This document shows, piece by piece, positions 52,903 through 62,505 of a stretch of 64,000 bases of DNA. Both the position numbers and the translations under genes were made by a program. The DNA lies in NCBI RefSeq assembly GCF_000183405.1, contig NC_014758.1, positions 1,302,001 to 1,366,000 on the forward strand, given 5' to 3'. Position 1 is the stretch's first letter. Each line of letters begins with the position of its first letter. The DNA is from Calditerrivibrio nitroreducens DSM 19672. GTDB taxonomy: Bacteria > Chrysiogenota > Deferribacteres > Deferribacterales > Calditerrivibrionaceae. Below the pieces are notes generated by a model. The model made no database searches, was not told where the DNA came from, and saw nothing but the letters and a program-made list of their open reading frames with translations.

Positions 52903-53808
52903 TCATATTTTGAAATTTTCATTTTTGAATACACGTATATTTTTAAAAGGGATCTCCCCCTCACTCCTTTCGGCGATTGAAAGTACAACCCCTTTCGAAT
53001 CTGTAACAAAAACCATTTCTGTCAAATTATCAGGAATATATTTATAATTTACCCTTTTTATCGAAATACCATTTCTAACCATATCCACAAACTGATCTTT
53101 TACAATTACCCTGCTCCAATTTAATACCCTATTTACAGGGATTAAAAAATCGTAATTTCTATTTCTATACATCAACCCTATCTCTTCAACTGTTAAAGCT
53201 GTATCAACGTGAAAAAATCCACTCCTGACCCTGAGCAGTTTATTCATAGTCCCAAAAGTACCCAGCATTTCTCCTATCTTGTTTATAATGCTTCTTACGT
53301 AGGTACCTTTTTCCACTTTTAAAGATATTGTTAGATTAGGATAGCTGTACTCAACAAGCTTTATATCATAGATGATACTCTTACGCATACCGGCATTTTC
53401 TATGAGCCCTTTTCTTGCTAATTCATATGCCCTCTTACCTTTGATATTCACCGCAGAGAAAGCTGGAATTTCAAGCTCCACTTCCCCCACAAGATTATTT
53501 ATAATCTTTTGTATCTCTTCCTCAGAAGGGATTCTGCCATCCCCTTCGGCAACTAAGCTTCCAGTAGTATCATAGCTATCAGTCTTAAAGCCTAATACGG
53601 CTCCCGCGAGATACTCCTTGTCTTCTGCTATAAGATATGAAGCTAATTTTGTTGCTTCATTGAGACAAACGGGTAATACCCCTTCAGCAATAGGATCAAG
53701 GGTTCCGGTATGCCCAACCTTACAACCACCAAGGATTTTTGATAGTCTGTTGATATTAGAAAAAGATGTTACCCCTTTCTCTTTATAAAGATTTATGAAA
53801 CCTATCAT
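52903..53808 (-). CDS. truB: tRNA pseudouridine-55 synthase
   Basis: A 301-residue enzyme making pseudouridine 55 in tRNA. The N-terminal K-E-K-G-V-T-S-F, the catalytic Asp in G-H-T-G-T-L-D-P-I-A-E-G and the later K-G-T-Y-V-R-S-I motif are present. The start overlaps the rbfA stop by one base (TAATG). Confidence 0.97.
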   Translation of the reverse strand: MIGFINLYKEKGVTSFSNINRLSKILGGCKVGHTGTLDPIAEGVLPVCLNEATKLASYLIAEDKEYLAGAVLGFKTDSYDTTGSLVAEGDGRIPSEEEIQKIINNLVGEVELEIPAFSAVNIKGKRAYELARKGLIENAGMRKSIIYDIKLVEYSYPNLTISLKVEKGTYVRSIINKIGEMLGTFGTMNKLLRVRSGFFHVDTALTVEEIGLMYRNRNYDFLIPVNRVLNWSRVIVKDQFVDMVRNGISIKRVNYKYIPDNLTEMVFVTDSKGVVLSIAERSEGEIPFKNIRVFKNENFKI

Positions 53809-54158
53809 TAATCCTGCTGTTTAACCTGTTTTAAGAGTTCTTCTATCTTTGATGCATAATCCAACGTATTATCCACAAAAAAAGAGAGGCTGGGAACCTT
53901 TTTGATTTTTATAGATTTTTTTAATTTAGAATATATAAAATTCTTGGCCAAATCGAGCTCCTGACGCAAAACCTCCATATCTGTACCATCAAAGCTTCTT
54001 ATATAAACTCTTGCTAAACTTAAATCTTTTGTAACAACAACATCAGTAATTATCAAACCATGAATATTGGGGTTTTTCACCTCGTATTGCACAATACGAC
54101 TGATCTCCTCTTTAAGCAATTCCCCCACTCGTCTATCTCTGAAAGTTTCTTTTTTCAT
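53808..54158 (-). CDS. rbfA: ribosome-binding factor A
   Basis: A 116-residue KH-like protein needed for 16S rRNA maturation. It shows the R-V-G-E-L-L-K-E-E-I start, the K-D-L-S-L-A-R-V-Y motif and a P-S-L-S-F-F-V-D-N-T segment. It overlaps both neighbours by a single base, in the standard order. Confidence 0.96.
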   Translation of the reverse strand: MKKETFRDRRVGELLKEEISRIVQYEVKNPNIHGLIITDVVVTKDLSLARVYIRSFDGTDMEVLRQELDLAKNFIYSKLKKSIKIKKVPSLSFFVDNTLDYASKIEELLKQVKQQD

Positions 54159-54439
54159 TAAAATATCTCCTGTTGAATATCAACGATGAAAGCATCTCTT
54201 GTATTTTCCACAAATTTAATTACCTCCTGCAACTGGGAATCTATCAATGCAGATTCATCACCCACAACTACTATGGCTATCTCTGCACTTTGCCAGAAAT
54301 CTTTATCCCCCACTTCAGCCACAGAGACATTAAATTTATTTCTCAGTTTTGCTTTGAGACTGTTTATAACACTTCTTTTATCTTTTAGTGTTCTTGCAGC
54401 CGGTATATTCATTTTCAAAAGCAAACTACCTATCAACAT
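54158..54439 (-). CDS. ylxP: DUF503 protein YlxP
   Basis: A 93-residue protein of the DUF503/YlxP family, usually found between infB and rbfA. It has L-K-D-K-R-S-V-I-N-S-L-K and F-N-V-S-V-A-E-V-G-D. Its function is not firmly known; a role in ribosome assembly is assumed from context. It overlaps infB by one base. Confidence 0.93.
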   Translation of the reverse strand: MLIGSLLLKMNIPAARTLKDKRSVINSLKAKLRNKFNVSVAEVGDKDFWQSAEIAIVVVGDESALIDSQLQEVIKFVENTRDAFIVDIQQEIF

Positions 54440-57400
54440 TACTCAACATCCTTGAGCAATCTTTTTTCTTCAACTATTTCAAAGACCTCCAAAATATCAC
54501 CCTCTTTAATGTCATTGTAGTTGGCTATGCCAAGTCCACACTCATAACCAGCCACAACCTCTTTTACATCATCCTGAAAACGCTTTAGAGAGTTAATTTT
54601 GCCGGTATAAATTACTATATTATCCCTTATGATCCTAACGTTAGAATTTCTAACAATTTTACCTTCAAGCACATAACAGCCCGCCACCTTACCAACTTTA
54701 GGAACATTAAATACCTTTCTTATCTCCACTTTACCAATTATATTCTCTTTAAGCTCAGGTTTCAGCATACCCTCTATTGCTTTTTGAACCTCTTCTATAG
54801 CCTCATAAATAACAGAATAGAGTCGGATATCGATCTTCTCCCTTTCTGCCACAGTCCTTGCTTTCGCATCAGGGCGAACGTTGAAACCTATAATAATAGC
54901 TTTTGAAGCAAGAGCCAGAAGAACATCAGATTCATTTATTCCGCCAACACCATCATGAATTATTTTTACCTTCACTTCAGAATTGGACAATTTAGCCAGT
55001 GAAGATTTCAAAGCCTCAAGTGACCCCTGAACATCAGCTTTTAATATGATATTTAGATCCTTTATTTCACCCTCTTTTATCTTATTAAATATATCATCCA
55101 GAGAGAGTTTCGCCCTTGCCGCCTCATCCTTCTCCCTCTGTTTTTGTAGTCGAATTTCCACAATCTGTTTTGCCAACTTTTCATTAGGAAGGACTATAAG
55201 CGTTTCACCAGGTTCTGGTACTTCACTAAACCCCATAAGCTCCACAGGGATTGATGGACCAGCTTCTTTTATACTCCTACCAGCATAGTTATACAATGCC
55301 CTTACCTTCCCATAATGCGTTCCGGCTACAAAAATATCACCTACTTTCAAAACACCATCTTTAACAATAAGAGTAACAGATACACCCTTCTGTTTATCCA
55401 GCCTGGATTCTATTATTATCCCTTCTGCCGGTTTAACATAATCCCCCTTCAGCTCTAATAATTCAGCCTCCAGAAGGACCCTTTCCAACAGATCATCAAT
55501 GTTTATTCTATTTTTAGCAGAAATCTCCTGAAACTGATACTCCCCACCCCATTCTTCAGGTATTATTCCATATTCTGCCAACTGCGTCTTAACCCTCTCT
55601 GGATTTGCATTTGGCTTGTCTATCTTGTTTATAGCAACAACTATCTTTACACCAGCAGCTTTCGCATGATCAATAGCCTCTTTTGTCTGTGGCATTACAC
55701 CATCGTCTGCAGCAACCACTAAAATTACTATATCAGTTACATTAGCCCCTCTGGCACGCAAAGTGGTAAAAGCCTCATGCCCCGGAGTATCAAGAAATAC
55801 GATCTTTCCTCTATCTATATCAACCTCATAGGCTCCAATATGCTGAGTAATTCCACCTGCCTCCTTTTCAGCAACCTTTGTTTTTCTTATTGCATCCAGA
55901 AGGGAGGTTTTTCCATGGTCAACGTGACCCATAACAGTAACAATAGGTGGTCTGGGTTTTAAATTTTCAGGCTTACTCTCATAATTTGGTAAAAGATCTT
56001 CCTCGGAAATCGTTTTAACTTCCACATCAATGCCATAATCCATAGCTATCAATTGCACCGTTTCTGCATCAATGGATTGATTTGCAGTTGCCATTATTCC
56101 AATAGTCATCAACTTTTTGATTATATCAGGAATGCGTATCCCCAATAGCCCAGCTAAATCACTTACGGTAATACTTTCCCCAATAGTTATCCTGGTAGGT
56201 TTTGAAGGCTGTTTTACCTCTTTTACTACCTCTTTTTCCTTTTCCCTATCCCTATCTTTTAACTTAGCCTGTTTTTTAGGTTTTTGGTCTATCTCTTCCA
56301 GTTCATCAATAGTCGGCTCTGGCTCTATAACTCCCGTTTCTATCTGCAAAAGCTCTAAATCTTCAAGAAGATTCTGTTTTAAATTTTTCTCTTTCTTAGA
56401 CGAACTCTTTTTTACCTTTATCTTTTTTGATTCTATATCTTTCTCTTCAACTATTGGAGATGGAACATCCTCTTCCCACTTCTTCTTTTTGACAATAAGC
56501 TCTTTATCTTCTATCAACACATCACTCATAGGAGAGAAGATAGATTTATCCTTAGAAGATGTCTCTTCTTTTTTAAAATCAGTTCTTTTCCCTTTGTCGA
56601 AACCTGCCCTATCCCCCTGCGGTCTACCACCTTGAGGTCTATCCCCCTGAGGTCTTCCTCCTGAAGGCCTATCTCTATAAGAGCCACCATCCCTCTGCTG
56701 TCCCTGATAAGGTGGCCTTCCACCCCTCTGATGATCCCCTTTCCTGGCTTCAGATCTGTTATCCGGTCTATTTTGCTGTCTCCCCTGATCTTCTCTTTGC
56801 TGCCCCTGAGGAGAAGATGCATCTTTTCTATCCTGATGGGGTCTTTTCTCCCATGGCTTTTTCCCCTGGTAAGGCTTTTTATGATGCTCCTCTTTCTTAT
56901 GAGTTTTCGGTTCTTCAGATTTCTGTTTCACCACCTGAGACTCGTCAGTTTTTATAACAATCTCTTCTTTTTGAACCAAAACTTCGTCAGAAATCTTTTC
57001 GGATTTTTTATCTATGCCCTTTTCATCTTCCGAAGGGGCTTGAACTTCATCAGATTTATTAATAGTTTCTTGATCATTTTCTGAAACTTGAACATCGATT
57101 GATTTGTTTTCTAAAATTATATCTGAATTTTTAGAGGTCTCTACTTCATCTGGTACATTACTACTTACTGTATCATCCTTTTTCGTTTCAGCCTTTAGCT
57201 TCTCATCTCTTAATTTTTCTCTTTCCTCATCTACTTTCTGAAGGCTCTTTTCAAGCTCTAATTTCTTTTTCAGCAGTTCCTCTTTAGTGAGTTTCTTCTT
57301 TGTATCATCCATCACAGACTTCTGATCCTTCACAATCACTTCTGTAACTTTTGAATGGCGTTTCCTTCTATCCATCGCCTGTTTGATCAATTCCTGACGC

Positions 57401-57570
57401 TTGTCCAATGAAATTCTTTTAATATCGAAACCTGCTGATGCAAGCTGTTCTTCTGTAACCTCATCATTCTCGCTTGAAATCGCCACACCAACACTTTTTA
57501 ATTTCTCGCTAATTTCGTCAAATTTTCCCAGCCCTTTTCTCACAAGCTCTGAAATTCTAAATCTATTCAT
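54439..57570 (-). CDS. infB: translation initiation factor IF-2
   Basis: A 1043-residue GTPase that brings initiator tRNA to the ribosome. The N-terminal IF2_N module is followed by a long, charged, low-complexity region (about 75-400) with Lys/Glu-rich blocks and a Gly-Arg-Pro-Gln repeat ([11 protein letters not shown]). The G domain (about 545-715) has [14 protein letters not shown] and N-K-I-D. Domains II-IV follow. It is longer than most bacterial IF-2 (about 750-890) because of the linker. R-A-G-G-T-G-T lies upstream of the ATG. Confidence 0.98.
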   Translation of the reverse strand: MNRFRISELVRKGLGKFDEISEKLKSVGVAISSENDEVTEEQLASAGFDIKRISLDKRQELIKQAMDRRKRHSKVTEVIVKDQKSVMDDTKKKLTKEELLKKKLELEKSLQKVDEEREKLRDEKLKAETKKDDTVSSNVPDEVETSKNSDIILENKSIDVQVSENDQETINKSDEVQAPSEDEKGIDKKSEKISDEVLVQKEEIVIKTDESQVVKQKSEEPKTHKKEEHHKKPYQGKKPWEKRPHQDRKDASSPQGQQREDQGRQQNRPDNRSEARKGDHQRGGRPPYQGQQRDGGSYRDRPSGGRPQGDRPQGGRPQGDRAGFDKGKRTDFKKEETSSKDKSIFSPMSDVLIEDKELIVKKKKWEEDVPSPIVEEKDIESKKIKVKKSSSKKEKNLKQNLLEDLELLQIETGVIEPEPTIDELEEIDQKPKKQAKLKDRDREKEKEVVKEVKQPSKPTRITIGESITVSDLAGLLGIRIPDIIKKLMTIGIMATANQSIDAETVQLIAMDYGIDVEVKTISEEDLLPNYESKPENLKPRPPIVTVMGHVDHGKTSLLDAIRKTKVAEKEAGGITQHIGAYEVDIDRGKIVFLDTPGHEAFTTLRARGANVTDIVILVVAADDGVMPQTKEAIDHAKAAGVKIVVAINKIDKPNANPERVKTQLAEYGIIPEEWGGEYQFQEISAKNRINIDDLLERVLLEAELLELKGDYVKPAEGIIIESRLDKQKGVSVTLIVKDGVLKVGDIFVAGTHYGKVRALYNYAGRSIKEAGPSIPVELMGFSEVPEPGETLIVLPNEKLAKQIVEIRLQKQREKDEAARAKLSLDDIFNKIKEGEIKDLNIILKADVQGSLEALKSSLAKLSNSEVKVKIIHDGVGGINESDVLLALASKAIIIGFNVRPDAKARTVAEREKIDIRLYSVIYEAIEEVQKAIEGMLKPELKENIIGKVEIRKVFNVPKVGKVAGCYVLEGKIVRNSNVRIIRDNIVIYTGKINSLKRFQDDVKEVVAGYECGLGIANYNDIKEGDILEVFEIVEEKRLLKDVE

Positions 57571-57643
57571 TAATTACACCTCTAAAAATTTAAATGCACC
57601 ATCTATTAATACAATACATGAAATCTTCTGTAAACAATTATTT

Positions 57644-58930
57644 TTACTCTTCAAGCACTGATGCCAGGTAATCAAGAGCAGCATTCAAAATATTTATAGC
57701 ATCTTCGTGACTTATATTAAGAATCTCAGATATTCTATCAACATCTGTATCCGCCAGTTTTTCAAGATCCGTAACCCCTGCCGCCACAAGCTTTGAAATC
57801 ATCTCATCCGTCAATACAGTCAAATTGTCCAGGCTGTAGATCATGTAAAATTCCTTCATCTCCTGTTCTTGTTCGATAAGCCTTTGTTTCCTAAGCTCTT
57901 TATACTCACTCTCCTTCAATATATCAAGCTTCCAGCCGGTGAGTATTGATGCAAGTTTTACATTTTGACCCCTCTTACCAATCGCAAGGGATAATTGATC
58001 ATCAGGCACTACAACTTCAATAGTGGACTCATCCTCAAAAATGTTGGTAAGAAGTACCTCCGCCGGTGATATCGATGCACAGACAAACTTTACGGGGTCT
58101 GGAGACCACTGAATTACATCTATCTTTTCACCTTTTAATTCGTTGCTTATGGCATTTATCCTGACACCTTTAAGACCAATACAGGCTCCAACTGGATCTA
58201 TATTGCTACTTGTGGAATAGACTGCAACTTTTGCCCTATCACCCGGCTCCCTTGCCACACTTTTCACCTCAACAAGTCCATCAAATACCTCTGGAATCTC
58301 AGATTCAAAAAGCTTCTTCAAAAACTGAGGATGTGTTCTACTTAAAACAAGCTGTGGCCAACCTTTTATCAGCTTTATCTCCAGCAGCAAAGCCCTTATA
58401 TAATCACCCCTTGTATAATAATCGCCGGGGATCATCTCTTTTTTAGGAAGAATAGCCTCTGTTTTACCAATCGAAACTGTTACACCCTCCTTATCAGACT
58501 TCAACACTATACCTGTGATAATTTCCCCCACTTTACCCTGAAACTCAGAATATACAATATCCTTTTCTGCATCTCTTAATTTTTCAAACAATCTTGTCTT
58601 TACAGTAGTTGCAAGCTGCCTACCAATTTCTTCTATCGTTACAGGCACCATGATTACTTTGCCAAGATAGGCATCCTTATCTATTTTGAGAGCATCATCA
58701 AGCAGTATTTCATGCCATACACTATCAACATCCTCCACAACCTCTTTTGGTACAGATATGTTGAAAATGTTTTTCTCAAGATCGATCTCAACTACAGGCT
58801 CACCATATTTACCCAATTTCTTTACAAGCGCTGTATATATAGCATCCCTCAAAGCATTGGAAATTATTTTACGACTGAAACCTTTTTCTCTAACTATCTC
58901 ATCTGCTACTTTTAAAATCTCTTTAAGCAT
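57644..58930 (-). CDS. nusA: transcription termination/antitermination protein NusA
   Basis: A 428-residue RNA polymerase-binding factor. The N-terminal domain (1-125) is followed by S1 (V-G-E-I-I-T-G-I-V-L), two KH domains (V-G-A-C-I-G-L-K-G-V-R and A-I-G-K-R-G-Q-N-V-K) and one short C-terminal helix-hairpin-helix repeat. It controls pausing, termination and antitermination. The AR2-type C-terminal repeat of E. coli is reduced. A-G-G-A-G-G lies before the ATG. Confidence 0.97.
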   Translation of the reverse strand: MLKEILKVADEIVREKGFSRKIISNALRDAIYTALVKKLGKYGEPVVEIDLEKNIFNISVPKEVVEDVDSVWHEILLDDALKIDKDAYLGKVIMVPVTIEEIGRQLATTVKTRLFEKLRDAEKDIVYSEFQGKVGEIITGIVLKSDKEGVTVSIGKTEAILPKKEMIPGDYYTRGDYIRALLLEIKLIKGWPQLVLSRTHPQFLKKLFESEIPEVFDGLVEVKSVAREPGDRAKVAVYSTSSNIDPVGACIGLKGVRINAISNELKGEKIDVIQWSPDPVKFVCASISPAEVLLTNIFEDESTIEVVVPDDQLSLAIGKRGQNVKLASILTGWKLDILKESEYKELRKQRLIEQEQEMKEFYMIYSLDNLTVLTDEMISKLVAAGVTDLEKLADTDVDRISEILNISHEDAINILNAALDYLASVLEE

Positions 58931-58955
58931 TGTTCCTCCTAAACATATCTATATT

Positions 58956-59429
58956 CTATCCCTTAATTTCAAACTCAAGATTCCCCTTTTTTATATCACT
59001 ATAACTTAAGCTAATCTCCTCTTTTTTTAAATCTATAAGAATAACTTCACCATCCACACCCTTAATGTACCCGGTATAGTTCTTTCTTCCGGAAGAGTCT
59101 TTTTTAAATAACTCCACTTTACATTTTCTCCCAATGTATTTTTTATAGTCATCTATATTCCTTAATGGTCTATTAAGACCGGGACTTGAAACCTCAAGAT
59201 TGTATTTATGTGGAATCAGATCCTCTTTGTCCAACCATTTCGAGATCTCTTTACTGAAATTGGCACAATCTTCAAGCGTAAGATTCTCCTTATCAAGAAA
59301 TATTCTTAGTGTATATCCAGAAGGCTCCCTAACAAACTTCACATCGAAAATTTCCACCCCAAATTTCGGAGCTATTTTTTCAGAATATTCTTTAACCCTT
59401 TCTACGATATGGATATTTTGGCTAAACAT
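58956..59429 (-). CDS. rimP: ribosome maturation factor RimP
   Basis: A 157-residue protein required for 30S maturation. The V-E-I-F-D-V-K-F-V, L-E-V-S-S-P-G-L-N-R-P-L and D-Y-K-K-Y-I-G segments are typical. An ORF extends to 59501, but that start lies upstream of the predicted transcription start; the ATG at 59429 has G-G-T-G-A-G 4 bases before it and gives the usual length. It is the first gene of the eight-gene operon to pnp. Confidence 0.94.
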   Translation of the reverse strand: MFSQNIHIVERVKEYSEKIAPKFGVEIFDVKFVREPSGYTLRIFLDKENLTLEDCANFSKEISKWLDKEDLIPHKYNLEVSSPGLNRPLRNIDDYKKYIGRKCKVELFKKDSSGRKNYTGYIKGVDGEVILIDLKKEEISLSYSDIKKGNLEFEIKG

Positions 59430-59453
59430 CAATCTCACCATCCTTAAGCAAAA

Positions 59454-59481
59454 AAATAAGTGGGATAATACCCACTTATTT
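59454..59481 (-). promoter_or_regulatory. hairpin with T run in the rimP leader
   Basis: AAATAAGTGGG-ATAATA-CCCACTTATTT (plus strand) is a perfect 11-bp stem. On the minus strand it ends in seven T, an intrinsic-terminator-like form. It lies downstream of the predicted -10 element and 25 bases before the rimP ATG, so it is either an attenuator of the nusA operon, a 5' mRNA stem, or the end of read-through from tpiA. Confidence 0.6.
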
Positions 59482-59483
59482 AA

Positions 59484-59512
59484 AATATAACACAAAGCCA
59501 AACAAAAAGCAA
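59484..59512 (-). promoter_or_regulatory. putative promoter of the rimP-nusA-infB operon
   Basis: On the minus strand TTGCTT (59507-59512), a 17-base spacer and TATATT (59484-59489). The predicted start near 59477 lies inside the 5' arm of the leader hairpin. Confidence 0.5.
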
Positions 59513-59549
59513 GATTTTTTTAAATACTGGCATCATACCATTTTTGCAA

Positions 59550-59635
59550 TTCAGAGAATGACATCCCAACGGCTAACACCCTGATAAATCTCAATCTTTA
59601 TTAGAGAGTCCCTTTACTCCGCTCAGAATGACAGC
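59550..59635 (-). repeat. remnant of a dispersed TGTCATTCTGAGCG-type repeat
   Basis: On the minus strand TGTCATTCTGAGCGGAG starts at 59633 and a second TGTCATTCTCTG lies near 59563. These resemble a short repeat family seen between genes in many bacteria. The region 59502-59698 contains no open gene and no other recognised feature. Confidence 0.45.
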
Positions 59636-59698
59636 ATTACTGCAGCTACAATCTTGTTTACCATCGATTTACTTTAAAAAAATAAAATACTAACTTAA

Positions 59699-60454
59699 TC
59701 AATAACTTATAATTTTAGCAAAACTTTCAAATTTTAGACTTGCCCCACCCACCAGTGCACCATCAATGTTTGGCATACTCATAAGATCTGAGATATTGTC
59801 AGGCTTTACACTTCCACCATAAATAATTCTTACATTATTGGCAATTTTTCTTCCATACTTACTTCTTATATATTCCCTAATGGACCTGTGCATCTCTTCG
59901 GCATCTGAAGATCTGGCTGTCTTGCCCGTCCCTATAGCCCAAACAGGCTCATAAGCTATAACTATTCTGGAGATATTATCACTTTCCACACCATAAAGTG
60001 CCATCCCAAGCTGACTTATCACAAGCTCTTTTTCAATGCCAGCCTCCCTCTCTGGGAGTTGCTCCCCAACACAAAGAATAACATTTAATCCATTCTCGAG
60101 AGCCTTTTTAACCTTTTTGTTTACAATAATGTCGGTATCCCCAAAGTACTGTCTCCTCTCCGAATGTCCGATAATAGTCCAATTGATACCAATAGATTTC
60201 AACATCTCCGCAGATACTTCACCAGTATAAGCTCCAGATGATTCGAAATGGATATTTTGGGCTGACAAAATAATCTTTTTATTTATTTTTTTTAGAGCCT
60301 TCCCAAGATCCGATAGATATGGAAATGGTGGTGCGATCAAAACATCTATCTTTTTTGTATCAAATTTAAATTCCTTAAAAGAACTTACAAATGAAAGAGC
60401 GTCATCAAAAGTTAGATTCATCTTCCAATTCGCTGCAATCAAAGATCTTCTCAT
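59699..60454 (-). CDS. tpiA: triosephosphate isomerase
   Basis: A 251-residue TIM-barrel enzyme interconverting dihydroxyacetone phosphate and glyceraldehyde-3-phosphate. It shows A-A-N-W-K-M-N, I-I-G-H-S-E-R-R (catalytic His), Y-E-P-V-W-A-I-G-T-G-K (catalytic Glu) and I-I-Y-G-G-S-V. It overlaps the bactofilin gene by 4 bases. Confidence 0.98.
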   Translation of the reverse strand: MRRSLIAANWKMNLTFDDALSFVSSFKEFKFDTKKIDVLIAPPFPYLSDLGKALKKINKKIILSAQNIHFESSGAYTGEVSAEMLKSIGINWTIIGHSERRQYFGDTDIIVNKKVKKALENGLNVILCVGEQLPEREAGIEKELVISQLGMALYGVESDNISRIVIAYEPVWAIGTGKTARSSDAEEMHRSIREYIRSKYGRKIANNVRIIYGGSVKPDNISDLMSMPNIDGALVGGASLKFESFAKIISY

Positions 60455-60822
60455 TGCTCTACCCCCTTATCTTCATTCTTAGCCATGTTGACACTACCAT
60501 TTAAAATTACCCCTTCTTCTACCTTTAAAGCCTGAGTAATGATTGTACCTTCAACTACTGCTGGTTTGAATAATTCAACAATAGATTTTGCCTTTATAGT
60601 ACCCTTAAAATTACCCGAGATCTTTACAACCGAAGTCTCCACATCAGCCTCCACATTTGCACCTTTGGCTATTACCAATGTATCGGAAGATACTATGTTA
60701 CCTTTAAAAAAACCATCTATCCTAACAATACCATCAAATACGAGAGTACCGGTAAAATTAGTTTTATTGCCCAAAAAAGCATTGATCGTAATTTCTTCAT
60801 CTTTTTTCTTATCCCTTAACAT
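60451..60822 (-). CDS. bactofilin
   Basis: A 123-residue polymer-forming cytoskeletal protein. The central beta-helix repeats (F-D-G-I-V-R-I-D-G-F-F-K-G, V-V-K-I-S-G-N-F-K-G, V-V-E-G-T-I) are typical of DUF583/bactofilins such as CcmA. It has short charged ends and no membrane helix. It lies between parB and tpiA with overlaps on both sides. In H. pylori the bactofilin CcmA works with Csd enzymes in cell shape. Confidence 0.93.
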   Translation of the reverse strand: MLRDKKKDEEITINAFLGNKTNFTGTLVFDGIVRIDGFFKGNIVSSDTLVIAKGANVEADVETSVVKISGNFKGTIKAKSIVELFKPAVVEGTIITQALKVEEGVILNGSVNMAKNEDKGVEQ

Positions 60823-61658
60823 CTTTCACCCCTAATGATAGCTAATATTGTATTAAGCTCTTCATTACTTTTATAAATCAACTCTATCTTACCACCTTTT
60901 CTGGCAGGCTTAATCTGAATCTTCGTCTTAAAAATCTCTTCCATCTCCTTTTTAATAGACTCAATAAAAAGATCATTACCTCTATTTTCATTCAATCGTT
61001 TAGGATTGTTAATATTTTTAACCAATTTTTCGACTTCCCTAACCGTCAACCCCTTATCGATTATCTTTTGTAAAACCTGTAGAGCCACTGAAGATTCAAG
61101 ACCAATCAAGGACCTTGCATGCCCTTCAGTAATCAGATTCTGGGACAGAGCCTCGATAATTTTGGGATGAAGATTGAGGATTCTCAAACTATTTGCCACT
61201 GTACTTCTGTTTTTCCCCACTATCTGAGCAAGCTGCTCCTGAGTATAATCATATTTTTCGATTAGCAGCTTGTAAGCTTTTGCAACCTCCACAGGGTTTA
61301 GATCCTCCCTCTGGAGATTTTCAATCAAAGCAAGCTCAAGTTTCTCTCTGTCATTTTCCACAGACTTAACTATAACTGGAACTTTTTTCAAACCAGCCAT
61401 TCCAGCCGCCCGCCAACGTCTCTCACCAGCAATTATCTGATATCTCCCACCAACGTTTGTAACTATGAGGGGCTGAATGATCCCCTTTTCTTTTATAGAG
61501 TTTGCAAGTTCTTTAAGTTTTTCTTCCTCAAAAGAGACCCGGGGCTGTTCTTTATTGGGAACGATCTCATCAATATCAACCTCAAGCACAGATTTTGTAT
61601 CGGCAGATTTAGGTATTAGGGAATCAAGTCCTCTGCCTAGGGGGCTTTTTTTTATCAT
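60816..61658 (-). CDS. parB: chromosome-partitioning protein ParB
   Basis: A 280-residue CTP-dependent centromere-binding protein. The N-terminus has R-G-L-D-S-L-I-P, the ParB box I-I-A-G-E-R-R-W-R-A-A, a helix-turn-helix with I-V-G-K-N-R-S-T-V-A-N-S-L-R-I-L and the E-G-H-A-R-S-L segment. It binds parS and spreads as a clamp. No parS match was found in the window. It overlaps parA by 4 bases. Confidence 0.97.
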   Translation of the reverse strand: MIKKSPLGRGLDSLIPKSADTKSVLEVDIDEIVPNKEQPRVSFEEEKLKELANSIKEKGIIQPLIVTNVGGRYQIIAGERRWRAAGMAGLKKVPVIVKSVENDREKLELALIENLQREDLNPVEVAKAYKLLIEKYDYTQEQLAQIVGKNRSTVANSLRILNLHPKIIEALSQNLITEGHARSLIGLESSVALQVLQKIIDKGLTVREVEKLVKNINNPKRLNENRGNDLFIESIKKEMEEIFKTKIQIKPARKGGKIELIYKSNEELNTILAIIRGERC

Positions 61659-62416
61659 AGTTTATTCAATATCTCCTTTGCAAGTTCTATGTAGCTTTCG
61701 GCACCCTTTGATTTTATGTCGTAAGAGATAATAGGCACTCCATAACTAGGAGCCTCACTTAACTTTACATTTCTTGGGATTATTGCTTTAAACATCTTAT
61801 CCCGAAAATACTCCCTCACCTGTTTATAAACCTCTTTTGAAAGATTATTTCTTGGATCATACATAGTAAGCAAAATCCCTTCCAGATCAAGCTTCGGATT
61901 TAGTCCATCTTTCACAAGTCTAATGGTATTTAATAGTTGAGTAAGCCCTTCGAGGGCGTAGTATTCACATTGGAGGGGGATAAGAACTGTATCAGACGCC
62001 GTAAGGGAGTTTATCGTGAGTAATCCAAGTGATGGTGGACAGTCAATTATAACGATATTATATCTATCTTTTATTGTATCAAGAGGCCTTTTGAGCCTCG
62101 TCTCCCTCGATAAAACAGTTACCAGCTCTATCTCAGCAGCTGTAAGATCTATTTTACTTGGAATAAGATGAAGCCCATCTATCTTTGTTTCAATCAAAAC
62201 ATCCTCAATTCGGACGTTGTTTACTATAACATCATATATACTCTGTTTTAGTTCAGATGGATTAAATCCAAGACCACTCGTGGCATTAGCCTGAGGATCC
62301 ATGTCCACCAGAAGTACTTTAGCTTCTGCAAATGCAAGGGCAGCCGCCAGATTCACAGCCGTAGTAGTTTTACCAACACCACCTTTCTGATTTGCCACAA
62401 CCATTACTTTACTCAT
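61655..62416 (-). CDS. parA: chromosome-partitioning ATPase ParA
   Basis: A 253-residue deviant-Walker ATPase of the Soj type: N-Q-K-G-G-V-G-K-T-T-T-A (deviant Walker A), D-M-D-P-Q-A-N-A-T and I-I-D-C-P-P-S-L-G (Walker B). It drives segregation with ParB. The N-terminus is short, as in chromosomal ParA proteins. Confidence 0.97.
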   Translation of the reverse strand: MSKVMVVANQKGGVGKTTTAVNLAAALAFAEAKVLLVDMDPQANATSGLGFNPSELKQSIYDVIVNNVRIEDVLIETKIDGLHLIPSKIDLTAAEIELVTVLSRETRLKRPLDTIKDRYNIVIIDCPPSLGLLTINSLTASDTVLIPLQCEYYALEGLTQLLNTIRLVKDGLNPKLDLEGILLTMYDPRNNLSKEVYKQVREYFRDKMFKAIIPRNVKLSEAPSYGVPIISYDIKSKGAESYIELAKEILNKL

Positions 62417-62505
62417 AACACCCAGTTTATTAAATTGTCATTCAAAAATCAAGATTTTATTTTCTGATGTCACCCAATTCTTTACACCGTGGCGATTTCA
62501 AAGAT

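Noticed and set aside
59430-59501. Longer rimP start
   Set aside because: It lies upstream of the predicted transcription start and would translate through the leader hairpin; RimP would be longer than normal.
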